A stretch of DNA of 64,000 bases from Streptomyces thermolilacinus SPC6 (GCF_000478605.2 NZ_ASHX02000001.1:6091001-6155000); one strand, 5' to 3'; numbered from the stretch's first letter, positions 33,779 through 42,456 are shown. Translations and numbers: made by a program. The notes: generated from the sequence alone by a model not told the origin.

Positions 33779-35131
33779 GTGTCAGTGGTGACAGTTGGTT
33801 CCCAGACCGTTCCCCGCGCCCCCGGGGCCGTACCGCTCCTCGGGCACGCCTGGAGGCTGTGGCGCGACCCGCTCGGCTTCCTGAAGTCCCTGCGGCAGGC
33901 GGGCGACATCGTCCAGGTCCGCCTGGGCACCATGCCCGTCTACGTGGTCACCTCGGCGGAGCTCATCAACGAGGTGACCGTCCGCCAGGCCCGCAGCTTC
34001 GAGAAGGGCCGGCTGTTCGACCGGCTGCGCCCCCTCGCGGGCAACGGCCTGGCGACGGCCAACGGCGAGGTGCACCGCATGCACCGGCGGCTGATCCAGC
34101 CGATGTTCCACCCGCAGCGCATTCAGATGTACGCGCAGGTCATGAGCGACAACGCCCGTGAACTGGCGGACTCGTGGCAGCCGGGCCAGGAGATCGAGCT
34201 GGAGCGGGCGATGGCCGGATACGCCGTCGAGACCCTCGCCAAGACCCTGTTCTCCACCGACATCGGTCTCCCGGCGGTCGAGGCGGTCCGCGAGAACCTC
34301 CCCGTCGTCCTGAAGAACATGCTCGTACGGGCCGCGTCCCCCAAGCTCCTCGACCGGCTGCCGATCCGCGCCAACCGCGACTTCGACGCCGCCTCCGCCC
34401 GGCTGCGGCGGGTCATCGACGAGGTCATCGCCACCACGCGCCGCTCCGGCGAGACCGGCCACAACGACCTGCTGTCGGTGCTGCTGGCCGCCCGCGACGA
34501 GGAGACCGGTGACTCGCTGACCGACGCCGAGGTCCGCGACGAGCTGAGCACCATCCTCTTCGCCGGGGCCGAGACCACCGCCTCCTCCCTGGCCTGGACC
34601 TTCCACGAACTGGCCCAGCGTCCGGACGTCGAGGCCGAACTCGTCGCCGAGATCCGGGAGGTCGTCGGCGACCGGCCCGTGGAGGTCGGCGACGTGCCCA
34701 GGCTGGTCGCCGTCCGGCGCGTCCTGGACGAGGTGATCCGCCTGCACGGCGTCACCATGCTGATGCGCCGCGCCACCGCGCCCGTCGAGCTGGGCGGCCA
34801 CCACATCCCCGAGGGCGCCGAGGTCGCGTTCAGCCTGTACGCCATGCACCGCGACCCGAACCTGTACCCGGACCCGGACCGGTTCGACCCGGACCGCTGG
34901 CTCCCGGAGCGCCGCACCTCCATCGACCGGCAGTCGTATATCCCGTTCGGCGCGGGCAACCGCAAGTGCATCGGCGACGCGTTCGTCTGGACCGAGGCGA
35001 CGATCGCCCTGGCGACCATCCTCGCCAAGTGGCAGCTGCGGCCCGTGCCGGGGCACACCCCCCGCGAGGTGCCCTCCGCAGTAGCCCACCCCGACCGCGT
35101 CCCCATGGTCGTCACGCCCCGCCAGGGCTGA
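33779..35131 (+). CDS. Cytochrome P450, probable terpene oxygenase
   Basis: A 450-residue P450 of the longer, terpene/fatty-acid-type bacterial class. All motifs are canonical: AGAETT at 262-267, EVIR at 318-321, and FGAGNRKCIG with Cys397. It starts 16 bases after the terpene synthase, with AAAGGA as ribosome site, so it is in the same transcript and probably oxidises the cyclised hydrocarbon, by analogy with other cyclase-P450 pairs such as epi-isozizaene synthase with CYP170A1. The electron partner is not encoded nearby. A hairpin terminator ends the unit. Confidence 0.88.
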   Translation: MSVVTVGSQTVPRAPGAVPLLGHAWRLWRDPLGFLKSLRQAGDIVQVRLGTMPVYVVTSAELINEVTVRQARSFEKGRLFDRLRPLAGNGLATANGEVHRMHRRLIQPMFHPQRIQMYAQVMSDNARELADSWQPGQEIELERAMAGYAVETLAKTLFSTDIGLPAVEAVRENLPVVLKNMLVRAASPKLLDRLPIRANRDFDAASARLRRVIDEVIATTRRSGETGHNDLLSVLLAARDEETGDSLTDAEVRDELSTILFAGAETTASSLAWTFHELAQRPDVEAELVAEIREVVGDRPVEVGDVPRLVAVRRVLDEVIRLHGVTMLMRRATAPVELGGHHIPEGAEVAFSLYAMHRDPNLYPDPDRFDPDRWLPERRTSIDRQSYIPFGAGNRKCIGDAFVWTEATIALATILAKWQLRPVPGHTPREVPSAVAHPDRVPMVVTPRQG

Positions 35132-35154
35132 CCCCCGCACCACGCACGCCGACA

Positions 35155-35192
35155 GGCCCGGCCGAGCCCCCCGCCCGGGGCCCGGCCGGGCC
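35155..35192 (+). terminator. Hairpin terminator after the terpene P450
   Basis: Perfect 10-bp arms (35155-35164 and 35183-35192), with a further C4/G4 pairing possible in the loop, 23 bases after the stop codon. The remainder of 35132-35404 shows no gene. Confidence 0.7.
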
Positions 35193-35404
35193 GTGTCGTC
35201 CCGGGCGGGGGCTCGGCCGGGATGGGGGGCGCCCACGCGGTGCGGCCGTCACGGTCCCGGCCTCACCGGGCCCGTACGGCTCGTTCTCCCCTTGTGCCGC
35301 GCCGCCGCCCCCGCGAACGATGCCCCCGGGGTACCCGTGCCCACACCCGCACGCGTGCCCCGCCGTCATTTCCGCGACCCGGAAACGCCGAAAGGAGGGC
35401 GCTC

Positions 35405-37138
35405 GTGTTCTTCGTCGACACCATCGCGACCGAAGGGCTCGGCAACCGCTGCTATCTGGCGGGAGGTGCGGAGCACGCCGTCGCCGTCGATCCGCCGCGC
35501 GACGTGGACCGCGTCATCGCCGCGGCCGCCGCCCGAGGAGTCCGCCTCACCCATGTGGTGGAGACCCACATCCACAACGACTACGTCTCCGGGGGCCTCG
35601 ACCTGGCCCGCCTCACCGGCGCCGCCTACCTCGTCCCCGCCGGGGCGGGCGCCTCCTTCCCGCACGTCCCCGTCCACGACGGCGACCGCACCCCCGTGGA
35701 CGCCGCGCTCACCCTGCGCGCCCTCGCCACCCCCGGGCACACCCCGCACCACACCGCGTACGTCCTGGAGGACTCCGGCACGCCCGTCGCCGCGTTCACC
35801 GGCGGCTCCCTCCTCATCGGCACCGTCGGCCGCCCCGACCTGGTGGAGCCCCGGCTCACCGAGCGCCTCGCCCGCGCCCAGTACGCCTCCGCGCACCGCC
35901 TCGCCGCCGAACTCCCCGACGACACCGCCGTGCTGCCCACCCACGGCTTCGGCAGCTTCTGCGCCTCCGCCCCCACCGGAGCACACACCGGCCCCTCGAC
36001 CATCGGCGCGGAGAAGACCGGCAACGACGCCTTCGCCAAGGACGCCGACACGTTCGTCGCCGACCTGCTCGCCGGACTCGACGCCGTCCCCGCCTACTAC
36101 GCCCACATGGCGCCCCGCAACGCCCGGGGCCCGGCGCCCGTCGACCTCACCCCGCCCGCCGTGGCCGACGCCGACGAGATCGCCGCGCGGCTCGCGGCGG
36201 GGGGGGGGGTGCGGCTCGCGGCGGGGGAGTGGGTCGTGGACCTGCGCGGCCGGGTCGCCTTCGCGCGCGGCCATGTCGCCGGATCGTTCAACGTCGAGGC
36301 GGGCGGCCAGCTCGCCACGTACCTCGCCTGGCTGATCCCGCCCGGCAGGCCCGTCACCCTGCTCGCCGAGTCACCGGAACGGATCGCCGCCGCGCAGCGC
36401 GAACTCGTCCGCGTCGGCATCGACCGCCCCGCCGCCGCGGCCACCGGCGACCCGCGCGGCTGGGTGCGCGACGGCGAGGCGCTGCGCGCGTACGAGGTCG
36501 GCACCTTCGCCGGGCTCGCCCGCGCGCTCGACGCCGATCCGCGCGGCACGGTCGTCCTCGACGTGCGGCGCGACACCGAGCGGGCCGCCGGGTATCTCGA
36601 GGGCTCGCTGCACATCCCCCTGCACCAGCTGCGGCACCGCGCCGCCGAACTCCCCGCCGGGACCGTGTGGGTGCACTGCGCGGCCGGGATGCGGGCCGCC
36701 ATCGCCGCGTCCATGCTCGACGCGGCGGGCCGCGAGGTGGTCGCCGTGGACGACGCCTTCGACGCGGCGGCGGGCGCGGGGCTCCCCGTCGTACACCCCG
36801 CCTGCCCGCGGGTGACGGCCCGCCAGGCGCGGTCCGGAGCGGACGGCGGCGCGGTACTCCTCGACGTACGGGAGGACCACGAGTGGCGCGCCGGACACGC
36901 GCCGGGCGCCGTGCACGTGCCGCTCTCCGCGCTGCTCGCCGACGACCGTGTCCCGGCAGCCGTACGGGGGCGGGAGGCGGTGGTGATCTGCCGTTCCGGG
37001 CAGCGCTCCCAGAAGGCCGCGCGGGTCCTCGCCGAACGCGGGGCGCACGCCGTGGACGTGGAGGGCGGCATGCACGCCTGGGCGCGGGCCGGTTACCCGG
37101 TCGTGGACGAACACGGGAACAGCGGCTCGATAGCGTGA
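35405..37138 (+). CDS. Persulfide dioxygenase-like metallo-hydrolase fused to three rhodanese modules
   Basis: A 577-residue fusion. The N-terminal metallo-beta-lactamase domain (about 1-250) has THIHNDYVSGG at 54-64 and GHTPHHTAY, as in persulfide dioxygenases (ETHE1/BlrA type). Three rhodanese folds follow. The first (about 265-360) has no active-site Cys and seems structural. The second (about 375-465) has Cys in VHCAAGMRA, the third (about 475-570) in ICRSGQRS. The likely role is oxidising persulfide sulfur to sulfite and passing sulfane sulfur. GTG 35405 follows AAAGGAGGG; the frame continues upstream without homology. The stop overlaps a TauE/SafE exporter gene. Confidence 0.88.
   Translation: MFFVDTIATEGLGNRCYLAGGAEHAVAVDPPRDVDRVIAAAAARGVRLTHVVETHIHNDYVSGGLDLARLTGAAYLVPAGAGASFPHVPVHDGDRTPVDAALTLRALATPGHTPHHTAYVLEDSGTPVAAFTGGSLLIGTVGRPDLVEPRLTERLARAQYASAHRLAAELPDDTAVLPTHGFGSFCASAPTGAHTGPSTIGAEKTGNDAFAKDADTFVADLLAGLDAVPAYYAHMAPRNARGPAPVDLTPPAVADADEIAARLAAGGGVRLAAGEWVVDLRGRVAFARGHVAGSFNVEAGGQLATYLAWLIPPGRPVTLLAESPERIAAAQRELVRVGIDRPAAAATGDPRGWVRDGEALRAYEVGTFAGLARALDADPRGTVVLDVRRDTERAAGYLEGSLHIPLHQLRHRAAELPAGTVWVHCAAGMRAAIAASMLDAAGREVVAVDDAFDAAAGAGLPVVHPACPRVTARQARSGADGGAVLLDVREDHEWRAGHAPGAVHVPLSALLADDRVPAAVRGREAVVICRSGQRSQKAARVLAERGAHAVDVEGGMHAWARAGYPVVDEHGNSGSIA
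36199..36209 (+). repeat. 11-base G homopolymer inside the persulfide dioxygenase-rhodanese gene
   Basis: Eleven consecutive G encode a Gly run near residue 265, at the linker between the metallo-hydrolase and first rhodanese module. Slippage by one base would separate the two halves. Confidence 0.9.
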
Positions 37139-37917
37139 CCGTACTCGTCCTGGCCCTCGCCGCCGGCGCCGTCGTCGGACTGGCGCTGGGGGCGCTCGGC
37201 GGGGGCGGCGGCGTGCTCGCCGTCCCCGCGCTGGTCTATCTGCTCGGCTTCGCCCCGGTCGAGGCCGCCACCGCGAGTCTGGTCATCGTCGCCGTCACTT
37301 CGGCCACGGCCCTGTACGGCCACGCCCGCGACGGGCAGGTGCGCTGGACGGCCGGGCTGCTGTTCGCGGCGGCCGGCGCGGGGCCCGCCGCGCTCACCGC
37401 GTCCCTGGCGGCCGACGTGCCCCGACCCGTTTTGACGGCGGCGTTCGCGGCCGTCGCCGTCCTCGCCGCCCTCCGCATGCTCCGCCCGGTGCCCGAGGAG
37501 GGCGACGGCGACGGCGGGCGCACCGGGTCCGGCGCGCACCGTACGCGGCCGTTGCGGGCCGTCGGGGCCGGGGCCGGGGTGGGGGCGCTGACCGGGTTCC
37601 TGGGCGTCGGCGGCGGTTTCCTCGCCGTACCCGCCCTCGTCGCCCTGACCCGTCTGCGCATGCGTGCGGCGGTGGCGACCGGCCTGCTCGTCGTCACCGT
37701 CAACGCGCTCGCCGCGCTCACCGCACGCGCGGGAACCGCCGCCCCCGTGGACTGGGCGGTAGTCGCCCCGTTCACCGGCGCGGCGGTGCTCGCCGCCTGG
37801 GACGGGCGGCGTCTCGCGGCCAGGGTCCCGGCCGCACTGCTCCGCCGGATCCTCGGGTACGGGCTGCTGGCCGTCGCCGCGCTGATGGCCGCCGACACGA
37901 CGGCCCGGCTCCTGTGA
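37135..37917 (+). CDS. TauE/SafE-family membrane exporter
   Basis: A 260-residue integral membrane protein with about eight helices in two repeats. Each repeat opens with a glycine-rich family motif: LGALGGGGGVLAVPALVYL near residue 20 and FLGVGGGFLAVPALVAL near residue 158. The family exports sulfite, sulfonates and related anions. The GTG start overlaps the stop of the persulfide dioxygenase-rhodanese gene (GTGA), so the two are co-translated, and export of the sulfite made by that enzyme is the natural reading. Confidence 0.88.
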   Translation: MTVLVLALAAGAVVGLALGALGGGGGVLAVPALVYLLGFAPVEAATASLVIVAVTSATALYGHARDGQVRWTAGLLFAAAGAGPAALTASLAADVPRPVLTAAFAAVAVLAALRMLRPVPEEGDGDGGRTGSGAHRTRPLRAVGAGAGVGALTGFLGVGGGFLAVPALVALTRLRMRAAVATGLLVVTVNALAALTARAGTAAPVDWAVVAPFTGAAVLAAWDGRRLAARVPAALLRRILGYGLLAVAALMAADTTARLL

Positions 37918-38076
37918 CCGCACGGAACCGGCCCGATCCCGCCCGCGCCGTAACCTCCACGCCCCGTACGCCCTCTTCCTTCCCGAGACCCGGTGCCCGG
38001 GGCCAGCGGCAGGCGGCTGCGGCATGGGCTCGGGCACGGGAACGGGCACGGGAACGGCACGGCGACGGGATCGGCG

Positions 38077-38367
38077 ATGAGCGATGTGAGCGATGTGAGC
38101 GACGAGGAGATCACGCGGTGCGTCCGCGCCCTCGCGGAACTGGAGCGGCGGCGCGAGGCCCTGGCCGCCGGGGTCGAGGAACTGCGCCTCGCCGCGACCC
38201 CGCGAGAGCTGGCCGAACGGGACCGGCTGGGCACGGAGATGGCCGTACTGGCCGACGTCATCCTGCTGGAGAGCGCGACCGTGCTCGACCGTCTGGGCCT
38301 GACGACGGCGGCGATGGCCGTCCAGCACCTCCTCGACGAGGAGCGGCTCAACCGGGACGAGAGCTGA
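38077..38367 (+). CDS. Small coiled-coil hypothetical protein
   Basis: A 96-residue, mostly helical acidic protein with no family I recognise. Residues 8-45 (EEITRCVRALAELERRREAL onward) and 60-90 form likely coiled-coil helices. I chose ATG 38077; the in-frame ATG 37993 would add a Gly/His-rich translation of a hexamer repeat (GGGCACGGGAAC-like, 38026-38070). The ribosome site is weak (GACGGGATC). It lies between the exporter gene and the convergent PPDK-like gene. Confidence 0.55.
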   Translation: MSDVSDVSDEEITRCVRALAELERRREALAAGVEELRLAATPRELAERDRLGTEMAVLADVILLESATVLDRLGLTTAAMAVQHLLDEERLNRDES

Positions 38368-38374
38368 CGGGACG

Positions 38375-39412
38375 TCAGGCGGGACCGGCCGCAGTGCCCG
38401 CGTCACCGGGGCGCACGCCCAGGATCCACAGCGTGCCGCGCTCGACGGTGAACTCCACGGCGCACACGTCACCGTAGTGCTCGTCCAGCCGTTCCAGGTG
38501 CGCGAGCAGACGCGCGTACGCCTCCGGGGCGAGCCGCTCCAGCTCCTCCAGCGGCAGCGGCTCCCGCACCCCCGCGGTCAGGTCCTCGCCCTGCGCGTCC
38601 GGAAGGTAGGCACCCGACGCGCCGGGCGCGCCCGTCTCCGGGTCACGGGTGCGGGCGACGCCGCTGCCGGAGTCGGTGCCGCGGTTGCCGAACACCATCG
38701 TCTGCACGGTCACCGCCGTACCCAGGTCGTCCGGCACACCGGCGCGACGCCGCAGCTCCCGCGCCCGACCGGAGTTCCACGACGCGAACGCGGCGTCCAC
38801 GGCCCGGCGCAGCTGTTCCGCCGGGTCCTGCGGGAAGTCCTCGCCCGTCCGCTCCTTGACGAGGTCCTTGTACGTCTCCACGACCCGGATCAGGTCGCAG
38901 GCGTCCAGCCGCTCGTCCGCCACGTGGTGCTGCTCCTCCACCCGGTGCCTGACCCGCGCGAACAGCTGCGGCTCCACGCCCATCACGGCGGTCCCGTACC
39001 GCTCGACCAGGCGGCGGTACGAGTCCCAGGCGAACCGCTCGCGCGCCGGGGACTTCGCCAGGCCCAGCACCGCGTACTCGTTCAGCCCCACGTCGAGGAC
39101 CGTCTCCGGCACGCCGGGCACCGGGAACCTGGCCCCGGACCGCACCGAGAGCAGCAGCGGGTCGTCCACCTGCCCGAGCCGCCGCCCGGCCGCCCGCTCC
39201 AGCCGCGCCAGGTGGTCCGCCATCTCGCCGTACAGCCCCGGCGGCGGGGCACCCGTCCCGGCGTACACCCGGCACGCCTCCGTCGACACGGTGAACCCGG
39301 CCGGTACGGGCAGCCCCAGGCGGGCCATCTCGGCCAGGTCGGCGCCCTTGCCGCCGAGCAGCCCGGCCCGGTCCCGGCCGCCCCCGTCGAAGTCGTACAC
39401 GTAGCGGACCAT
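38375..39412 (-). CDS. PPDK/PEP-synthase N-terminal ATP-grasp domain protein
   Basis: A 345-residue protein equal to the nucleotide-binding part of pyruvate phosphate dikinase. Visible are LLGGKGADLAEMARLGLPVPAGFTVST near residue 18 (split here across motif and substrate loop), LLSVRSGARFPVPGVPETVLDVGLN near 98, and TVQTMVFGNRG near 245. The phosphohistidine swivel and PEP/pyruvate domains are absent, so it cannot be a complete PPDK. Such short forms recur in actinobacterial stress islands with Usp and CBS proteins. ATG 39412 is the only start consistent with the fold. It converges with the coiled-coil gene 7 bases away. Confidence 0.85.
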   Translation of the reverse strand: MVRYVYDFDGGGRDRAGLLGGKGADLAEMARLGLPVPAGFTVSTEACRVYAGTGAPPPGLYGEMADHLARLERAAGRRLGQVDDPLLLSVRSGARFPVPGVPETVLDVGLNEYAVLGLAKSPARERFAWDSYRRLVERYGTAVMGVEPQLFARVRHRVEEQHHVADERLDACDLIRVVETYKDLVKERTGEDFPQDPAEQLRRAVDAAFASWNSGRARELRRRAGVPDDLGTAVTVQTMVFGNRGTDSGSGVARTRDPETGAPGASGAYLPDAQGEDLTAGVREPLPLEELERLAPEAYARLLAHLERLDEHYGDVCAVEFTVERGTLWILGVRPGDAGTAAGPA

Positions 39413-39522
39413 GGCAGTACGCCCTCCAGGATCGACCGGACCGGTGGTGCCACCACGACCAGCGTGCCACCCCGGGCTCGTACCCGCGCTCCCCGCGAGC
39501 CCGCCGGTAATCGCGCGGCGGC

Positions 39523-40419
39523 TCACTCGTGCGGGACGACCGCCACCGGGCCGGGCGCGTGGTGCAGCACCGCGTGCGCCACCGACCCGATCCGCGGCCC
39601 GAACGGGGCGTTCCCCACCCGGCGGCCGACCACGACGAGCCCGGCGCCCGTGGCGACCGACAGCAGCACCTGACCGCCGCTGCCCAGCTCGACGTGCTCC
39701 GTCACCGGCACGTCCGGGTACCGCTCGCGCCACGGCGCCAGCGCGTCGGCCAGCGCCTTGCGCTCGAACGGCTCCAGGCCGCCCGCCTCGTCGGCCAGCG
39801 CCAGCGACCCGGGGCTGTACGCGTACAGCGACGGCAGGCTCCACGCCCGTACGGCGCGCACCCCGACACCCCGGGCCGCCGCCTCCTCGAACGCGAAGCC
39901 GAGCACCGCCTCGCTCTCCTCGCGCCCGCCCTGCTGCCCGACCACGATCTCGCCCGCCCGGGCGCCCGCCGCGCCGGTCTCGTCGTCCCGCCGGGCCCGC
40001 ACCGCCACCACCGGGCGCGCCGAGGCGGCGATCACCTGCTGCCCGTAGGAGCCGAGCAGGAACCCGAGGAGCGCCCCGTGCCCGCGCGAACCGAGCACCA
40101 GCATCTCGGCGGACTCGGCCGCCTCCAGCAGCGCAGGCACCGGCGTGTCCGAGACGAGCCGGGTGGTCACCAGCACGTCCGGGTGGAGCCGGCGCACCTC
40201 GGCCTCCGCCTCGTCGAGGAGGGCCTGCGCGCGCCGCGCCTCCGCCTCCCTGTCCTGCGCGATCGGCACGTCGAGGGGCTGCCACAGCCAGGCGTGGACC
40301 AGCCGCAGGGGGAGCCCGCGCAGCGCGGCCTCGCGCGCCGCCCAGCCGGCCGCGGCGAGGCTCTCGGGGGAGCCGTCCACTCCCGCCGTGATCGCTCGGG
40401 TCATCGGGGCTTGCGCCAT
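39523..40419 (-). CDS. Tandem universal stress protein
   Basis: A 298-residue protein of two Usp domains. The first ends with the ATP-binding signature VLGSRGHGALLGFLLGSYGQQVI (near 117-139, split here), the second with VVVGRRVGNAPFGPRIGSVAHAVLHH, an altered version of G-2x-G-9x-G. Both begin with ITAGVDGSPES- or IVVGQQGG-like strands. Usps bind ATP and accumulate under hypoxia, starvation or redox stress. ATG 40419 follows GAGGAAGACCC. It is divergent from a DUF1876 gene, with a GGGCC-N4-GGCCC repeat between them. Confidence 0.88.
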   Translation of the reverse strand: MAQAPMTRAITAGVDGSPESLAAAGWAAREAALRGLPLRLVHAWLWQPLDVPIAQDREAEARRAQALLDEAEAEVRRLHPDVLVTTRLVSDTPVPALLEAAESAEMLVLGSRGHGALLGFLLGSYGQQVIAASARPVVAVRARRDDETGAAGARAGEIVVGQQGGREESEAVLGFAFEEAAARGVGVRAVRAWSLPSLYAYSPGSLALADEAGGLEPFERKALADALAPWRERYPDVPVTEHVELGSGGQVLLSVATGAGLVVVGRRVGNAPFGPRIGSVAHAVLHHAPGPVAVVPHE

Positions 40420-40490
40420 GGGTCTTCCTCCATACGTCGCGGCGTCGTGCTGCTCCGGCCATTGTGAGCTGGCCCTTCGCCACGGGGCAT

Positions 40491-40504
40491 GGGCCGGTAG
40501 GCCC
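40491..40504. promoter_or_regulatory. Inverted repeat GGGCC-N4-GGCCC (copy 1)
   Basis: GGGCCGGTAGGCCC lies between the divergent Usp and DUF1876 genes. The same arms and spacing recur at 42457-42470. Candidate site for a LuxR-type stress/dormancy response regulator. Confidence 0.35.
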
Positions 40505-40689
40505 GACTTCCCGGCCCGCCGGTCCCCGAAACGCGGGCCGGGCGCTTGGTAGCCCCAGTTCGGCCGTCCGCCGGCGCGGCCCGGCCGGCACCCTCCCGGG
40601 TCGTCCCGGAGGGCCGGTCGGGTGGACCCTGGAAGGAGGACCGGTGCCCCATCGGTCCACCGCCGTCCGACGCGTCGAGGAGGCACATC

Positions 40690-40992
40690 ATGACCCGGAC
40701 GCTGGAGTGGAAGATCAACATGGACCTGCTGGAGGACGAGGGCAGCACCGAGGCGCGTGCCGTCCTCGACACCGGCAAGTCGAAGATCACCGGCCATGGC
40801 TCCGCCCGGCGCAACCCGGAGGACGAGGACGTCCCGCTGATCGGCGACGAGCTGGCCGCCAGCCGCGCGATGAGCGATCTGGCCCGGCAGTTGATGCGCC
40901 TGGCGTACAAGGACATCGGCGAGGCGGGAGCCGGGATGGCCGACGAGGAGGAACGGGAGGCGCCGTACGGCTGGTCGGCCCCGGCCCGCTGA
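40690..40992 (+). CDS. DUF1876 (dsRBD-like) protein
   Basis: A 100-residue protein of the DUF1876 family. The fold resembles a double-stranded RNA-binding domain: KINMDLLEDEGSTEARAVLDTG at the start, GHGSARRNPED in the middle and ELAASRAMSDLARQLM as the second helix. It is common next to Usp genes in actinobacteria, but its function is unknown. ATG 40690 follows GAGGAGGCACATC. It is divergent from the tandem Usp. Confidence 0.82.
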   Translation: MTRTLEWKINMDLLEDEGSTEARAVLDTGKSKITGHGSARRNPEDEDVPLIGDELAASRAMSDLARQLMRLAYKDIGEAGAGMADEEEREAPYGWSAPAR

Positions 40993-41068
40993 CCGCGCCG
41001 CGGCCCGTCCGTACACGCCGTCCTACACGAAGCGAGGCCGCCCGGCCGGGCTCTGACGCCCGCCGGGC

Positions 41069-41124
41069 GGCCTCCGGCGCAAGGCCTCCGGCGCAAGGCC
41101 TCCGGCGCAAGGCCTCCGGCGCGG
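41069..41124. repeat. 14-bp tandem repeat, four copies
   Basis: The unit GGCCTCCGGCGCAA starts at 41069, 41083, 41097 and 41111; the fourth copy diverges at its end. It lies between the convergent DUF1876 and CBS-BON genes. Confidence 0.9.
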
Positions 41125-41162
41125 GGGCGGGGCCGGCCGGGACGCGCGGCCGCCGGGCCCTC

Positions 41163-41783
41163 TCAGGTGGCCAGCGCCCCCGTCTCCGTGTCGTCGCTCT
41201 CGTACGCGAGCCGGTCGTCCACCGCCACGACACCGTCCACCGTCTCGCACAGCCGCACCAGGATCGGGACGAGGCTCCTGCGCTCCAGGGTGCCGCTGAG
41301 CGTGACCGTCCCGTCGTTGACGTCCACGGTCACGGCGGACGGCGGCAGCCCCAGCGTGCGGGTCACCACGTCCTCCAGGATCTCCTCCTGGATCGCCCGG
41401 TCCCGCCGCAGGAACAGCTGGATCAGGTCACTGCGGCTGAGCACCCCGATGAGCCGCCCCGTGGCGTCCACCACGGGCAGCCGCTTGATGTGCTGCCGCT
41501 CCATCACCCGGGCCGCCTCGACGGCGCTCCACTCCGGGCGCGCCACCACGGCCGGGCTGGACATCAGCCCCTCCGCCGTACTGGGGCCCTGGGCCCCCGA
41601 GGTGCGCCGGCGCAGCAGGTCGGCCTCCGAGACGACCCCGACCGGCCGCTCGTCCTCGTCCACCACGGGAACGGCGGTGATCCCGTACTCGTCCAGCAGC
41701 CGCGCGATCTCCTTGAAGGAGGTGCCGGGCTGCACGGCCACGGCCTCCGGCGTCATCAGATCGGCCACGCTGCGGTGCCTCAT
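41163..41783 (-). CDS. CBS-pair and BON domain protein
   Basis: A 206-residue cytoplasmic protein. CBS domain 1 (about 8-60, ADLMTPEAVAVQPGTSFKEI) and CBS domain 2 (about 72-128, LPVVDATGRLIGVLSRSDL) form an adenosine-nucleotide-sensing pair. A BON domain (about 136-200, VTVDVNDGTVTLSGTLERRS) follows. CBS-BON proteins are standard members of actinobacterial hypoxia/stress clusters. ATG 41783 gives the full first CBS domain. A cNMP-binding protein gene lies upstream in the same direction, 135 bases away. Confidence 0.88.
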   Translation of the reverse strand: MRHRSVADLMTPEAVAVQPGTSFKEIARLLDEYGITAVPVVDEDERPVGVVSEADLLRRRTSGAQGPSTAEGLMSSPAVVARPEWSAVEAARVMERQHIKRLPVVDATGRLIGVLSRSDLIQLFLRRDRAIQEEILEDVVTRTLGLPPSAVTVDVNDGTVTLSGTLERRSLVPILVRLCETVDGVVAVDDRLAYESDDTETGALAT

Positions 41784-41918
41784 CGTTCGTCGTCCCCTTC
41801 CGTGGGCCCTCACACCCGAGGATGCGGGACGCGGGGCCCCGGCGCCCAGCACGCCACGGCGCGTACGGCGTCTCCCGGCGCGTACGAGCCACACCGCCCG
41901 TCCCGGCCCGCGCCGCCC

Positions 41919-42377
41919 TCAGAGGACGACGCCGCTGCCGTGCGGGGCGTACATGTCGAGCAACCGTACGCGCGTCGCCTGGAGCCGGTGCGAGAGCACC
42001 TGCCCCACCCACTGCGTCAGGGCGTACCCGAACGCGGTCTCCGCCTCGCACAGCGCCCGCACCGCCGCCGCGTCGAACTCGTGGGCGCGCACCAGGCTCA
42101 TCGCCTCCGCGCCCAGCTCCCACTCGTAAGGGGGGAACATCCACGACAGGCCGACCAGCTCGCCGTGGCCGAGCATCTCGATCACGGCCGGGCGCGGGCT
42201 GCCCGGCAGCCGCGAGTCCAGGTTGACGGCGCCCGTCCGGATGATCCAGAACTGGTCCGCCGACTGTCGCTCGTCGAACAGCCGGTGCCCCGGCTCGAAG
42301 GCTACCTCCCGGGAGAGGGCCATCAGCCGCTCCCGGTGCGGAGCCGGCAGGGCGTTGATCCTCGGCGCTCTGGTCAT
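41919..42377 (-). CDS. Cyclic-nucleotide-binding-domain protein without DNA-binding domain
   Basis: A 152-residue protein consisting of one Crp-like cNMP-binding beta-barrel: FEPGHRLFDERQSADQFWIIRTGAVNL near 28-55, then VIEMLGHGELVGLSWMFPP, where the PBC arginine region is degenerate, so cAMP binding is uncertain. No helix-turn-helix follows. ATG 42377 follows AGGAGG. It is divergent from an HTH-flavin protein gene, with the second GGGCC-N4-GGCCC repeat between. Confidence 0.8.
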   Translation of the reverse strand: MTRAPRINALPAPHRERLMALSREVAFEPGHRLFDERQSADQFWIIRTGAVNLDSRLPGSPRPAVIEMLGHGELVGLSWMFPPYEWELGAEAMSLVRAHEFDAAAVRALCEAETAFGYALTQWVGQVLSHRLQATRVRLLDMYAPHGSGVVL

Positions 42378-42456
42378 GTGAACCTCCTGGTGAACCGGCG
42401 CACCAAGCGTCGTCCGCCGCGCCACCGGACGGCAGGGCCGACCGGGTCCCGGGGGA

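Noticed and set aside
35222..35404. 61-codon upstream extension of the persulfide dioxygenase-rhodanese protein
   Set aside because: A strong AAAGGAGGG site precedes GTG 35405, where the metallo-hydrolase fold begins; upstream residues are Arg/Pro-rich.
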